A DNA stretch of 7,231 bases from NCBI GenBank assembly GCA_905236895.1, contig CAJOQI010000019.1, positions 1-7,231 on the forward strand, read 5' to 3'. This DNA comes from an uncultured Peptostreptococcaceae bacterium. Lineage in GTDB: Bacteria; Bacillota; Clostridia; Peptostreptococcales; Anaerovoracaceae. The first letter of the stretch is position 1. Each line of letters opens with the position of its first letter. Of the stretch, positions 1-5,485 are shown one piece after another. The notes beneath the pieces are model-generated. The model saw only the letters and a list, made by a program, of their open reading frames with translations. It was not told the DNA's origin and made no database searches. The position numbers and the translations under genes were made by a program.

Positions 1-227
1 AGACGGGTTCTATAGTGATCCTTCTGGGCACTAATAAAGACCTGTGTCTTATGCATAAGTCGTCTAAAAGCTTTGCTGTGGATTATTCTGTCTCTGTCTC
101 TCTGAAAGGCTGTACGCATGGTGCATTCATCCTCTTCCATGAGGCGGCCTTTGCTCTCCCTGGCCTTGGTTGCCAAAGGATTTAGGATTTCATATTCTCT
201 TTCTTCAAGATTTATTCTATCCAACAT
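1..227 (-). CDS. dgt: dGTPase-like dNTP triphosphohydrolase (5' end only)
   Basis: N-terminal 75 codons of a deoxyguanosinetriphosphate triphosphohydrolase-like protein. The family (HD-domain metalloenzymes) hydrolyses dNTPs to deoxynucleoside and triphosphate and trims the cytosolic dNTP pool. I recognise it by the conserved block at about residues 41-75, including [17 protein letters not shown], the following KTQVF, and HYRTR at the cut edge. In the family HYRTR is followed at once by the first HD metal-ligand histidine, which lies outside the window, so catalytic integrity cannot be judged. The start at 227 is supported by AGGAG at 234-238, 6 nt upstream. The start codon lies 1 nt after the dut stop, so the ribosome site sits inside the end of dut and translation is probably coupled. 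In many Firmicutes dgt precedes dnaG and rpoD; that is a prediction for the sequence to the left. The gene is cut by the window edge, not visibly broken. Confidence 0.9.
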   Translation of the reverse strand, partial: MLDRINLEEREYEILNPLATKARESKGRLMEEDECTMRTAFQRDRDRIIHSKAFRRLMHKTQVFISAQKDHYRTR

Positions 228-228
228 A

Positions 229-672
229 TTAAACTCCTGTGGAGCCGAAACCTCCGGCACCTCTTTCCGTATCGCTTATGGATTCGGAAACTTCAAGATT
301 CGCCCTCACGTATTTGGCGATTACCACCTGGGCTATACGATCTCCGTCTTCAATAACAAAGTCTTCCTGCCCCCAGTTTATAAGAGCAACTTTAATTTCC
401 CCTCTATAGTCGCTGTCTATTGTACCTATGCCGTTAACAAGTCCGATTCCATGCTTAATTGCAAGGCCGGATCTTGCTCTTATCTGTGCTTCATAACCTT
501 GAGGTATTTCCATGTAGATTCCCGTGGAAATAAGGGCTCTTTCTCCGGGCTTAAGGATGATCTTAATATCGTTTAAGTCCGCAGGAAGATCAAAGCCCGC
601 AGACTGCTCCGTTGCATATTGGGGTACTCTGCCCTTTTCGCATATAATCTTAATCCTTACTTCTTCAATCAT
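229..672 (-). CDS. dut: dUTP diphosphatase (dUTPase)
   Basis: Hydrolyses dUTP to dUMP and pyrophosphate, keeping uracil out of DNA and supplying dUMP for thymidylate synthesis. The protein is 147 aa, normal for the homotrimeric family. All five signature motifs are visible in order: AGFDLPA (25-31), RARSGLA (65-71), the uridine-binding hairpin [14 protein letters not shown] (80-93, with catalytic D86 and the conserved Y89), DRIAQVV (111-117), and the glycine-rich C-terminal arm [10 protein letters not shown] (137-146) that closes over the bound nucleotide. Phe27 stands where Tyr or Met is more usual in motif 1, a mild change. The ATG at 672 is preceded by GAGG about 8 nt upstream. It follows the acidic hypothetical gene by 14 nt and precedes dgt by 1 nt, so it is an internal gene of the murI operon. 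Pairing with dgt puts two dNTP-pool enzymes in tandem. Confidence 0.97.
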   Translation of the reverse strand: MIEEVRIKIICEKGRVPQYATEQSAGFDLPADLNDIKIILKPGERALISTGIYMEIPQGYEAQIRARSGLAIKHGIGLVNGIGTIDSDYRGEIKVALINWGQEDFVIEDGDRIAQVVIAKYVRANLEVSESISDTERGAGGFGSTGV

Positions 673-686
673 GGCATAACCTCAAA

Positions 687-1211
687 CTACATCAATTCTT
701 CAATGGGAACTATATATTCCTCCACAATAAACTCTTCAGCCTCAGAGAAACCAATATCAATATTCTTGTTTATGAGCTTGCTATAACGATATTCACCCAG
801 GGCTTCCGAAATGCTGGCCTTATAGCTTTCTCCCAGCTGGTGGTCATGGATCAAAGCTTTTTCACCCAGGCTGAACCATTCTCTGAAACGCTCTATCTCC
901 GTCCAAAGCTTTGCTTCCCCATCCTTTTCGCCTTGAAGGGCTGATCCGCATAATGAAAGAAAATATCTCTTCTCCGCATCCAAAATTTGAATCAGCTCAT
1001 CACTATCTTCGGGAAGATGTTCGATTATGTCATCAAACCATGTCTCAGCCAAATCCGAGAAGAGATCAAAGTCAACTCCTTTTAAGGCTGTGGCGATCAG
1101 GTCGGCTGATACTTCCTCATCCATTTCCATAAGCTCGGAAAAGCTTTCAAAATACTTAAGATCTTCTCCGCTTTCAATATCAAGTAATTCCTTCAATTTC
1201 TGAATATCCAT
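687..1211 (-). CDS. Hypothetical acidic cytosolic protein
   Basis: I do not recognise a family for this 174-aa protein. It is strongly acidic: I count 45 Asp/Glu against 15 Lys/Arg (net about -30). It is predicted mainly helical, with no signal peptide, no membrane segment and no metal-binding cysteine cluster (single Cys88). Three Trp (58, 103, 112) lie in amphipathic-looking helices. Residues 1-80 are spaced like helical-repeat or bundle segments (FSELMEMDEE, FSDLAETWFDDIIEHL), residues 80-145 like a second helical bundle, and the C-terminus (152-174) is a very acidic tail. It is a real gene: it has an AGAGG ribosome site 5 nt before the ATG and fits between murI and dut with 14-nt gaps on both sides, in the same operon. 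Location suggests co-expression with cell-wall precursor and nucleotide enzymes, but no function can be assigned. A partner-binding adaptor is possible, as speculation only. Confidence 0.82.
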   Translation of the reverse strand: MDIQKLKELLDIESGEDLKYFESFSELMEMDEEVSADLIATALKGVDFDLFSDLAETWFDDIIEHLPEDSDELIQILDAEKRYFLSLCGSALQGEKDGEAKLWTEIERFREWFSLGEKALIHDHQLGESYKASISEALGEYRYSKLINKNIDIGFSEAEEFIVEEYIVPIEELM

Positions 1212-1225
1212 CTTAACCTCTGTTC

Positions 1226-2050
1226 CTATATATCCAGATTCTTAAACCTTATATCCAGGTCCATTTCATCCTTACCCAATACTCTCTCGATCATATTCTT
1301 AAAGCTATCGGAAAGGTCGCTGGCATAGAAGGTATTTGAATGTTGGTGCACATCGGATCTGAGATCAGCTTTGTTTAGTTCCATCTCCACTGCGGTAGCG
1401 ACTTCCTTTGATGAACTGTATAGTTTGATTCCGGGATAGAGACGTTTGATATTCTCAGCCACCAGGGGATAGTGGGTACACCCCAGGACAAGGGTATCTA
1501 TCTCTTCCCTTTCAATATATTCATCCAAATAATGCTGAAGGGTTAGATCCATAATATCCGTTGACTGTAGTCCTTCTTCAATAAGAGGAACCAAGGCCGG
1601 GCAAGGAACCTGGGATACTTTTATATCTTTACCCGCTTCACTGCTAAATTTCTCAAGTTTATTTACATATACTCCGGAAAGGACTGTGGCCCTGGTAGCC
1701 ATTATGCCTACCCTGTCTCCCGATTTGGCATCTTTAATAACTTCCCTTGCCGTCGGGGCGATGCAGCCTACAACGGGAATATCGGGGTATTTGTTTCTTA
1801 ATACCTCAAGACCAATGGAGCTAACCGTATTGCATGCAATAACGATCATCTTTACCCCTTGATTCACCAAAAAATCACCTATCTGCAGGGTAAACTGCTG
1901 GATAGTATGGGGGCTTTTGGATCCATAGGGAGTTCTTGCCGTATCTCCGAAAAATATAACCGACTCCTCAGGCATGGACCTTATAATATGGGGTATGCAG
2001 GTTATTCCGCCTACACCTGAATCAAAAAATCCAATAGGTCTTCTGTCCAA
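1226..2050 (-). CDS. murI: Glutamate racemase
   Basis: Interconverts L- and D-glutamate, supplying D-Glu for MurD in cytoplasmic peptidoglycan precursor synthesis; cofactor-independent, two-cysteine mechanism. The 274 aa match family length. Motifs seen: DSGVGG (10-15) with the first-half acid D10, D36 and PYG (41-43) in the substrate pocket, ACNT (72-75) carrying catalytic Cys73, the AT pair at 118-119, and GCTHYPL (190-196) carrying catalytic Cys191 and His193. The start is TTG. No in-frame ATG or GTG lies just upstream, AAAGGA (2059-2064) is 8 nt before the TTG, and MDRRPIGFFDSGVGG is the usual family N-terminus. It is the first gene of the operon murI, acidic hypothetical, dut, dgt. A promoter with a perfect TATAAT lies upstream at 2099-2127. 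Low-efficiency TTG initiation could keep enzyme level down; that is an inference. Confidence 0.97.
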   Translation of the reverse strand: MDRRPIGFFDSGVGGITCIPHIIRSMPEESVIFFGDTARTPYGSKSPHTIQQFTLQIGDFLVNQGVKMIVIACNTVSSIGLEVLRNKYPDIPVVGCIAPTAREVIKDAKSGDRVGIMATRATVLSGVYVNKLEKFSSEAGKDIKVSQVPCPALVPLIEEGLQSTDIMDLTLQHYLDEYIEREEIDTLVLGCTHYPLVAENIKRLYPGIKLYSSSKEVATAVEMELNKADLRSDVHQHSNTFYASDLSDSFKNMIERVLGKDEMDLDIRFKNLDI

Positions 2051-2051
2051 A

Positions 2052-2081
2052 ATGACAATCCTTTCATAAATATGATATACT
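2052..2081 (+). promoter_or_regulatory. Candidate promoter of nadK
   Basis: Plus strand: -35 ATGACA (2052-2057, 5 of 6), 18-nt spacer, extended -10 TGATATACT with TATACT at 2076-2081. The predicted start is near 2088, about 65 nt before the nadK ATG. The -35 overlaps the murI translation-initiation region. A second TATACT at 2101-2106 has no good -35 and is less likely. Confidence 0.5.
2059..2064 (-). promoter_or_regulatory. Ribosome binding site fixing the murI TTG start
   Basis: AAAGGA on the minus strand, 8 nt before the TTG at 2050. An ATG a little further upstream (minus strand, about 2065-2067) is in a different frame, so the TTG is the only start that fits both the ribosome site and the family N-terminus. 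Confidence 0.75.
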
Positions 2082-2098
2082 CTAAAAGTGTATGAAAT

Positions 2099-2127
2099 AT
2101 TATACTACATGGAAGTAGTTATGGGAA
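2099..2127 (-). promoter_or_regulatory. Candidate sigma-A promoter of the murI operon
   Basis: Read on the minus strand: -35 TTCCCA (2122-2127), 17-nt spacer, -10 TATAAT (2099-2104, perfect). The predicted start is near 2092, giving a leader of about 40 nt before the TTG. A short inverted repeat, ACTAC/GTAGT (2104-2108 and 2115-2119), lies in the spacer. The weak -35 is the main doubt. Confidence 0.6.
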
Positions 2128-2153
2128 CAAAAACCATAAGATAAGGAAATACT

Positions 2154-2957
2154 ATGAGTAAGAAGATTCTCATCTTTAGCAGCGGTACGGAATCATCCGT
2201 CCAGGCTGAAAAGACCTTAAGAGAAAAACTTGATAAAGAAGGATTCAAGATCGTAAAGGAAATTGATGATGACGTTGAGCTAATAGTTTGTATCGGTGGA
2301 GACGGCACCTTCCTTCAGGCCGTCCATAAATTTGATTTCCCCAAGGTTCCCTTCCTGGGAATAAATACGGGACATTTGGGCTTCTTCCAGGAAATAATGC
2401 CCAAGGAAATCGAAGGTTTTATAATAAACTATTCCAAGGGTAAATATCGACTCCAGCATATGCAGGCTGTACACGGAACAGTTACCCGTGGTAAAAAAGA
2501 AGAGTCCTTTACCGGTCTTAACGAAATTCTTGTTAAAAGCAATGCAAACTCAACCATCCACCTGGATATTTCCATAGGAGGAGGCTTTATAGAAAAATTC
2601 AGCGGAGATGGAATACTGATTTCTACCCCGGCTGGAAGTACGGCCTATAACTATTCCCTTGGAGGAAGCATTGTGGATCCAAGGCTATCCCTCCTTCAAA
2701 TAACACCTATTGCGCCTATGAATACCATAGCCTATAGGTCCTTCACTTCCAGCATTCTTCTGCCTCCTGACTTAAGCCTTGGAGTTGTGCCGGATCAAGA
2801 TTGGCAAAAAGGCGGAATTAAAATCGCCTTTGATGGATTCAGCAAAGAATACGACAGCATAGATAAAATTGAAATCAAGCTCTCCGATAAAATAGTTGAT
2901 CTGGTAAGATTTGAAACCTATGATTTCTGGGACAAGGTAAAGAGCAAATTCCTTTAA
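2154..2957 (+). CDS. nadK: NAD kinase
   Basis: Phosphorylates NAD+ to NADP+ in the cytosol, the only route to NADP. The 267 aa are typical of the short Gram-positive form. Visible motifs: GGDGTFL (48-54) with the catalytic aspartate D50, the NAD-contacting NTGHLGF (71-77), LNE (122-124) in the adenosine/nicotinamide pocket, and the long block from GDGILIS (151-157) through TPAGSTAYNYSLGG (158-171) and IVDP. The ATG has AAGGA at 2143-2147, 6 nt upstream. It is divergent from murI and is followed after 1 nt by a pseudouridine synthase gene. The same pair occurs in Bacillus subtilis (yjbN-yjbO), whereas many clostridia place nadK with argR-recN. The start and reading frame are unambiguous and nothing is missing. 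Confidence 0.97.
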   Translation: MSKKILIFSSGTESSVQAEKTLREKLDKEGFKIVKEIDDDVELIVCIGGDGTFLQAVHKFDFPKVPFLGINTGHLGFFQEIMPKEIEGFIINYSKGKYRLQHMQAVHGTVTRGKKEESFTGLNEILVKSNANSTIHLDISIGGGFIEKFSGDGILISTPAGSTAYNYSLGGSIVDPRLSLLQITPIAPMNTIAYRSFTSSILLPPDLSLGVVPDQDWQKGGIKIAFDGFSKEYDSIDKIEIKLSDKIVDLVRFETYDFWDKVKSKFL

Positions 2958-2958
2958 T

Positions 2959-3849
2959 ATGGATAAATACACATTTACGGTAACAAGTGAAGAATCAAAA
3001 TATCCTCTGAAGCGCATCATCAAGAAGCGCTTCAGCTTTTCTTCTCGTTTTATGACCAAGATCAAATACCAGGATCTAATCCGCCTAAACGGCGAAAAAG
3101 TCCCCGGATGGGTTGTTCCCAAGGAAGGTGATCTGGTAACCATTTCCCTGCCTGAAGAAGAAAGTCATTTTGAGCCTGAAGATATACCCGTGGAAGTTCT
3201 TTACGAGGATGATGATCTTCTCTTTGTTAACAAAGCACCGGGAATCACTGTTCATCCAACAAAAGGCCATCCATCCCATACCATGGCAAATGCCTTGATG
3301 AAATACCAGATGGATACGGAACAGAACTTCAAGATAAGGTTTGTGAACCGCCTGGATATGGATACCTCCGGCGTTCTCCTTATTGCAAAGAATTCTCACG
3401 CCCAGGCAGAGCTTAACAAGCAGATGATAGAAGATATTACGGAGAAACGCTATATCGCTGTCGCTCATGGCCTTATGGAAGAAGATGAATTCATTATCGA
3501 TAAAGCTATCGGACTACCCTCACCGGAATCAATAGGAAGAGCAATTATTCCCGAGAAAGATGGGGGCCATCCATCCAGAACCGGCATCAAAGTCCTTAAG
3601 CGCTTTGATGATGCAACCATGGTTGAATGCACCCTATATACGGGAAGAACCCATCAGATAAGAGTACATCTATCTTCTATTGGACATCCTTTGATTGGTG
3701 ACTCTCTCTATGGCGGGAGTACTGATAGTTTTCCAAGGCAGGCTCTCCATGCCTCTTATTTCTCCTGCATTCATCCCATGAAAAAAGAGCGCCTCCAAGT
3801 GGAAGCGCCCTTGCCTGATGACATTTTTAATCTTATAGAAAGTCTTTAG
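2959..3849 (+). CDS. RluD/RluA-family 23S rRNA-type pseudouridine synthase
   Basis: Converts specific uridines in structured RNA (most likely 23S rRNA) to pseudouridine. The 296 aa comprise an N-terminal S4-like RNA-binding region (about 13-63) and a RluA-type catalytic domain (about 78-290). The catalytic motif is NRLDMDTSGVLLIAK (130-144) with nucleophile D133; the usual His before RLD is Asn130 here. Other family blocks: VNKAPGITVHPTKGH (90-104) and GRTHQIRVHLSSIGHPLIGD (229-248), followed by LYGG. Substrate site cannot be told from sequence, so no symbol is given; it resembles YjbO of B. subtilis by family and neighbour. The ATG is 1 nt after the nadK stop and has no convincing Shine-Dalgarno nearby (the closest purine stretch is about 15 nt away), so translation probably depends on ribosomes terminating at nadK. 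It is convergent with the DUF975 gene; the two stops are 3 nt apart. Confidence 0.93.
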   Translation: MDKYTFTVTSEESKYPLKRIIKKRFSFSSRFMTKIKYQDLIRLNGEKVPGWVVPKEGDLVTISLPEEESHFEPEDIPVEVLYEDDDLLFVNKAPGITVHPTKGHPSHTMANALMKYQMDTEQNFKIRFVNRLDMDTSGVLLIAKNSHAQAELNKQMIEDITEKRYIAVAHGLMEEDEFIIDKAIGLPSPESIGRAIIPEKDGGHPSRTGIKVLKRFDDATMVECTLYTGRTHQIRVHLSSIGHPLIGDSLYGGSTDSFPRQALHASYFSCIHPMKKERLQVEAPLPDDIFNLIESL

Positions 3850-3871
3850 TTCCTATACTCCGGTATAGGGA
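3850..3871 (+). terminator. UCCG-tetraloop hairpin after the nadK operon
   Basis: Directly after the pseudouridine synthase stop codon is a perfect 7-bp stem, CCTATAC (3852-3858) and GTATAGG (3863-3869), with loop TCCG. In the plus-strand RNA this is a C(UCCG)G tetraloop of the very stable UNCG class. A U-A and a G-U pair extend it at the base. No real U-tract follows (only GATTTCC), so it may be a weak or factor-assisted terminator or a 3'-end stabiliser. The same bases encode the last codons of the convergent DUF975 gene. Confidence 0.4.
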
Positions 3872-4638
3872 TTTCCAAATGGCTGTGGTTCAGGTCTATA
3901 AAGATGGCCTGACATAATCTCATACATTACCACATTTGTAGTCATATAATAAGCCATGAATATAGCCATGGGAATCTGGCATACCATTGAAATCACCCAA
4001 TTAATTACAGGATTTAAAGTAATACTGCCTATTACCATTGCGCTGGAAACAATGCTCTGAAGAAGTCCTGCTACAATGGCCCAACCTATAAAGGATAGAT
4101 TGGTAACAAATATGGCTGCCTTATTTCCATTTGTCATGAATTTGGATGCTTTGATGCATTCAAGAGGTCCCATGCCCGGATTGTCGTAAAGAATATAGAA
4201 GGACTGGGAATATCTATACATGGCGATAATTCCCGGAACTATGAAGAGCAGCATCCAAAGTCCTGTAAATAGGCTTACGAAAAATCCAAGCAAAAATGCC
4301 GGAACAAAATTCATGAATCCATATAGAAGAAGATCCTTTTTCTCCTGTCTCGTTCTCATCAGAGTCAAGAGATATGCTGCCAAACCAAGTCTTAAAGCAC
4401 CGTTTGTAAGGAACTGATATATGCTCTGTATTCCCGAATATGAGAACTCCATATTGGTATTTGGATCCGTATATGTATATTGCCAAACCGGTATGATTTG
4501 AAGCAAGGTTTGAATCCCGGATGACATTAGCAAATAGATGAATAAACCGATTGAAACATTTACCCAATTATCCTTCAGAACCTGTCTTGCCATAGTCCTA
4601 AGTTCACTGGCGGATTCCCTTAAAATAATATTTCCCAT
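3853..4638 (-). CDS. DUF975 family integral membrane protein
   Basis: Multi-pass membrane protein of unknown function, 261 aa from the start chosen here. I assign it to DUF975 from the recognisable core: LLFIVPGIIAMYRYS (130-144), DNP (152-154), SK-M-GNK (165-173) and LSFIGW (181-186). The family N-terminal pattern is also present, with an amphipathic RESASELRTMARQVLKDNW stretch (7-25) leading into the first membrane span. Hydrophobic segments lie at about 28-50, 78-94, 110-138, 174-200 and 205-240, giving about five or six spans. The C-terminus is a short Pro/Gly-rich tail (PEPQPFGNPYTGV). No catalytic motif is visible and no substrate can be proposed. The reading frame can be opened earlier at a GTG (4650), but the ATG at 4638 has the ribosome site. 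It is a single-gene unit with its own promoter at 4677-4705, divergent from thiT and convergent with the nadK operon. Confidence 0.88.
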   Translation of the reverse strand: MGNIILRESASELRTMARQVLKDNWVNVSIGLFIYLLMSSGIQTLLQIIPVWQYTYTDPNTNMEFSYSGIQSIYQFLTNGALRLGLAAYLLTLMRTRQEKKDLLLYGFMNFVPAFLLGFFVSLFTGLWMLLFIVPGIIAMYRYSQSFYILYDNPGMGPLECIKASKFMTNGNKAAIFVTNLSFIGWAIVAGLLQSIVSSAMVIGSITLNPVINWVISMVCQIPMAIFMAYYMTTNVVMYEIMSGHLYRPEPQPFGNPYTGV

Positions 4639-4642
4639 ATAT

Positions 4643-4648
4643 TCCCTC
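4643..4648 (-). promoter_or_regulatory. Ribosome binding site fixing the DUF975 start
   Basis: GAGGGA on the minus strand lies 4-5 nt before the ATG at 4638. It overlaps the alternative GTG at 4650, which itself is preceded only by an A-rich stretch without a Shine-Dalgarno. The ATG is therefore the better start, giving 261 rather than 265 residues. Confidence 0.75.
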
Positions 4649-4673
4649 ACTTTTTCAACAATAAAAACCCACT

Positions 4674-4717
4674 ATGATTCTAAATCATTGATACCCATTT
4701 ATCAAGTGGATTATCAA
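4674..4717. repeat. Cluster of short inverted repeats, possible operator
   Basis: ATGATT-CTA-AATCAT (4674-4688) is a perfect 15-bp palindrome with a 3-nt centre. It is followed by TTGATA (4688-4693), TATCAA (4700-4705) and TATCAA (4712-4717), whose starts are exactly 12 bp apart; the first two form an inverted repeat. All lie on the DUF975 promoter. The region is AT-rich, so chance is a real alternative. Confidence 0.35.
4677..4705 (-). promoter_or_regulatory. Candidate sigma-A promoter of the DUF975 gene
   Basis: Minus strand: -35 TTGATA (4700-4705, 5 of 6), exact 17-nt spacer, -10 TAGAAT (4677-4682, 5 of 6). The predicted start is near 4670, about 32 nt before the ATG. The -10 lies inside a 15-bp palindrome (4674-4688), and the -35 is one arm of an inverted repeat (see 4674-4717), so a repressor could occlude both. 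Confidence 0.65.
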
Positions 4718-4727
4718 TCATTATACA

Positions 4728-4759
4728 TTGACATTAGCTGCATTATGGAGTACTCTAAT
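4728..4759 (+). promoter_or_regulatory. Candidate promoter of the thiT riboswitch transcript
   Basis: A perfect TTGACA (4728-4733) lies about 40 nt before the aptamer. The -10 is ambiguous: TACTCT (4751-4756) has 17-nt spacing but a weak match, while TCTAAT (4754-4759) matches 5 of 6 but at 20 nt. An alternative is TTATCA (4699-4704), 17 nt, TATACA (4722-4727). A promoter is required somewhere between 4690 and 4765 because thiT is divergent from its left neighbour. Confidence 0.4.
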
Positions 4760-4773
4760 CACAGTTAAATATA

Positions 4774-4858
4774 TGCAAGGGGAGCTTTTGCTGAGAGTTA
4801 TGGGTTTTCCATAAGACCCTCATTACCTGATGCGGATAATGCCGCCGCAGGGATTGCA
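4774..4858 (+). promoter_or_regulatory. TPP riboswitch (THI element) aptamer
   Basis: Binds thiamine pyrophosphate in the nascent thiT leader. The conserved core is clear. P1 is TGCAA (4774-4778) with TTGCA (4854-4858). P2 is GGGG (4779-4782) with ACCC (4816-4819, one base off full complementarity at the end). P3 is a very short AGC/GCT stem with a TTTT loop. CTGAGA (4791-4796) is the pyrimidine-binding strand. A small P3a hairpin, TTATGG/CCATAA (4798-4803, 4809-4814), follows. ACCTGAT (4825-4831) comes next, then P5 GCGG/CCGC around GATAAT, and CAGGGA (4848-4853), which closes P4 with CCTG (4826-4829). This is the thiamin-pyrimidine side plus the diphosphate-binding arm in the right order. 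It lies directly upstream of a terminator and a thiamine transporter gene, as expected for a repressing switch. Confidence 0.97.
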
Positions 4859-4880
4859 ATCGAAGGCCATTGGCCTATCC

Positions 4881-4909
4881 CCTCCTTTATATTTCAAGGA
4901 GGTTTTTTT
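4881..4909 (+). terminator. Riboswitch-controlled terminator that also hides the thiT ribosome site
   Basis: CCTCCTT (4881-4887) pairs with AAGGAGG (4896-4902) around an 8-nt loop and is followed by seven T (4903-4909), then the thiT ATG at 4910. The 3' arm is a consensus Shine-Dalgarno and the T-tract is its spacer, so the hairpin can block both transcription and translation. An alternative fold is visible: AGGGGA of P1/P2 (4778-4783) is complementary to TCCCCT (4878-4883), and GGGAT (4850-4854) to ATCCC (4877-4881). Either would free the terminator when TPP is absent. A separate AGGCC-ATT-GGCCT hairpin (4864-4876) sits between aptamer and terminator. Confidence 0.9.
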
Positions 4910-5485
4910 ATGAAAGAAAACAGTCACAAAGTACGAATGATGGTTGAAGGCGGACTATGTATCGCCTTGGCTATCGCCCTAAGCTTTATTAAGATCCCCA
5001 TTGGAGCGGGATTTGGTGGATTTGGAGGATCCATAGACTTCGTCATGGTTCCCCTTCTCTTCTTTGCAATCAAATGGGGACCACGTTGGGGATGCTTGGC
5101 CGGATTGGTATTCGGCACCGTAAAATATTTTCTGGGAAGCGGATTTGTAATCCACTGGATATCAATTCTTTTCGACTATTCATTGGCCTACGCAGCTGTA
5201 GGTCTGGCAGGAGTAATAGGAATCTTTATGAAAAGATCCTCACCTGCGGCAAATGGAATCGGTGCCTTCCTGGGATGCTTTGGAAGATTCATTATTCACT
5301 ATATAAGCGGCATAACGGTTTATGCCCAGTATATGCCTGAGGAATTTATGAATTTCAAGATGACAACCCCATCCATCTATTCCCTCCTCTATAACGGAAC
5401 ATATATGATTCCCAATACCATTATCGCAATCGTTATTATGGTAATCATTGCCAAGCCATTAAAGAAGCTATACGAGATTGACTAG
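4910..5485 (+). CDS. thiT: ECF-type thiamine transporter S component
   Basis: Membrane substrate-binding (S) subunit that captures thiamine outside the cell and works with a shared energising module (EcfA, EcfA', EcfT) encoded elsewhere. The 191 aa are typical. About six spans can be placed: 12-29, 44-60, 62-78, 85-107, 116-140 and 160-183. The family pattern is visible in the GGS loop (39-41), PLLFFAIKWG (48-57), LFDYSLAYAAVGLAG (87-101), RFIIHYISG (126-134) and YSLLYNGTYMIP (157-168). By spacing to the studied Lactococcus protein (residue numbers from memory), the ligand residues His, Tyr and Asn map to H130, Y157 and N162, while its Glu appears as D89 and one ligand-facing Trp as Y138. The TPP riboswitch upstream supports the substrate independently. 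The start has AAGGAGG 7 nt upstream, inside the terminator stem. The stop codon lies inside the left arm of the large inverted repeat that follows. Confidence 0.94.
   Translation: MKENSHKVRMMVEGGLCIALAIALSFIKIPIGAGFGGFGGSIDFVMVPLLFFAIKWGPRWGCLAGLVFGTVKYFLGSGFVIHWISILFDYSLAYAAVGLAGVIGIFMKRSSPAANGIGAFLGCFGRFIIHYISGITVYAQYMPEEFMNFKMTTPSIYSLLYNGTYMIPNTIIAIVIMVIIAKPLKKLYEID

Noticed and set aside
118..576. Plus-strand open frame of 152 codons opposite dut and dgt
   Set aside because: It lies antisense to two confidently identified genes, has no ribosome site or family resemblance, and reads like a shadow frame.
3789..3808. GCGCCTCC/GGAAGCGC hairpin in the 3' end of the pseudouridine synthase gene as a terminator
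   Set aside because: It has a mismatch, lies within coding sequence and is not followed directly by a T-tract; the nearest T-run is about 15-20 nt away.
4639..4650. GTG at 4650 as the start of the DUF975 gene
   Set aside because: No Shine-Dalgarno precedes it; the GTG itself is part of the GAGGGA ribosome site for the ATG at 4638.
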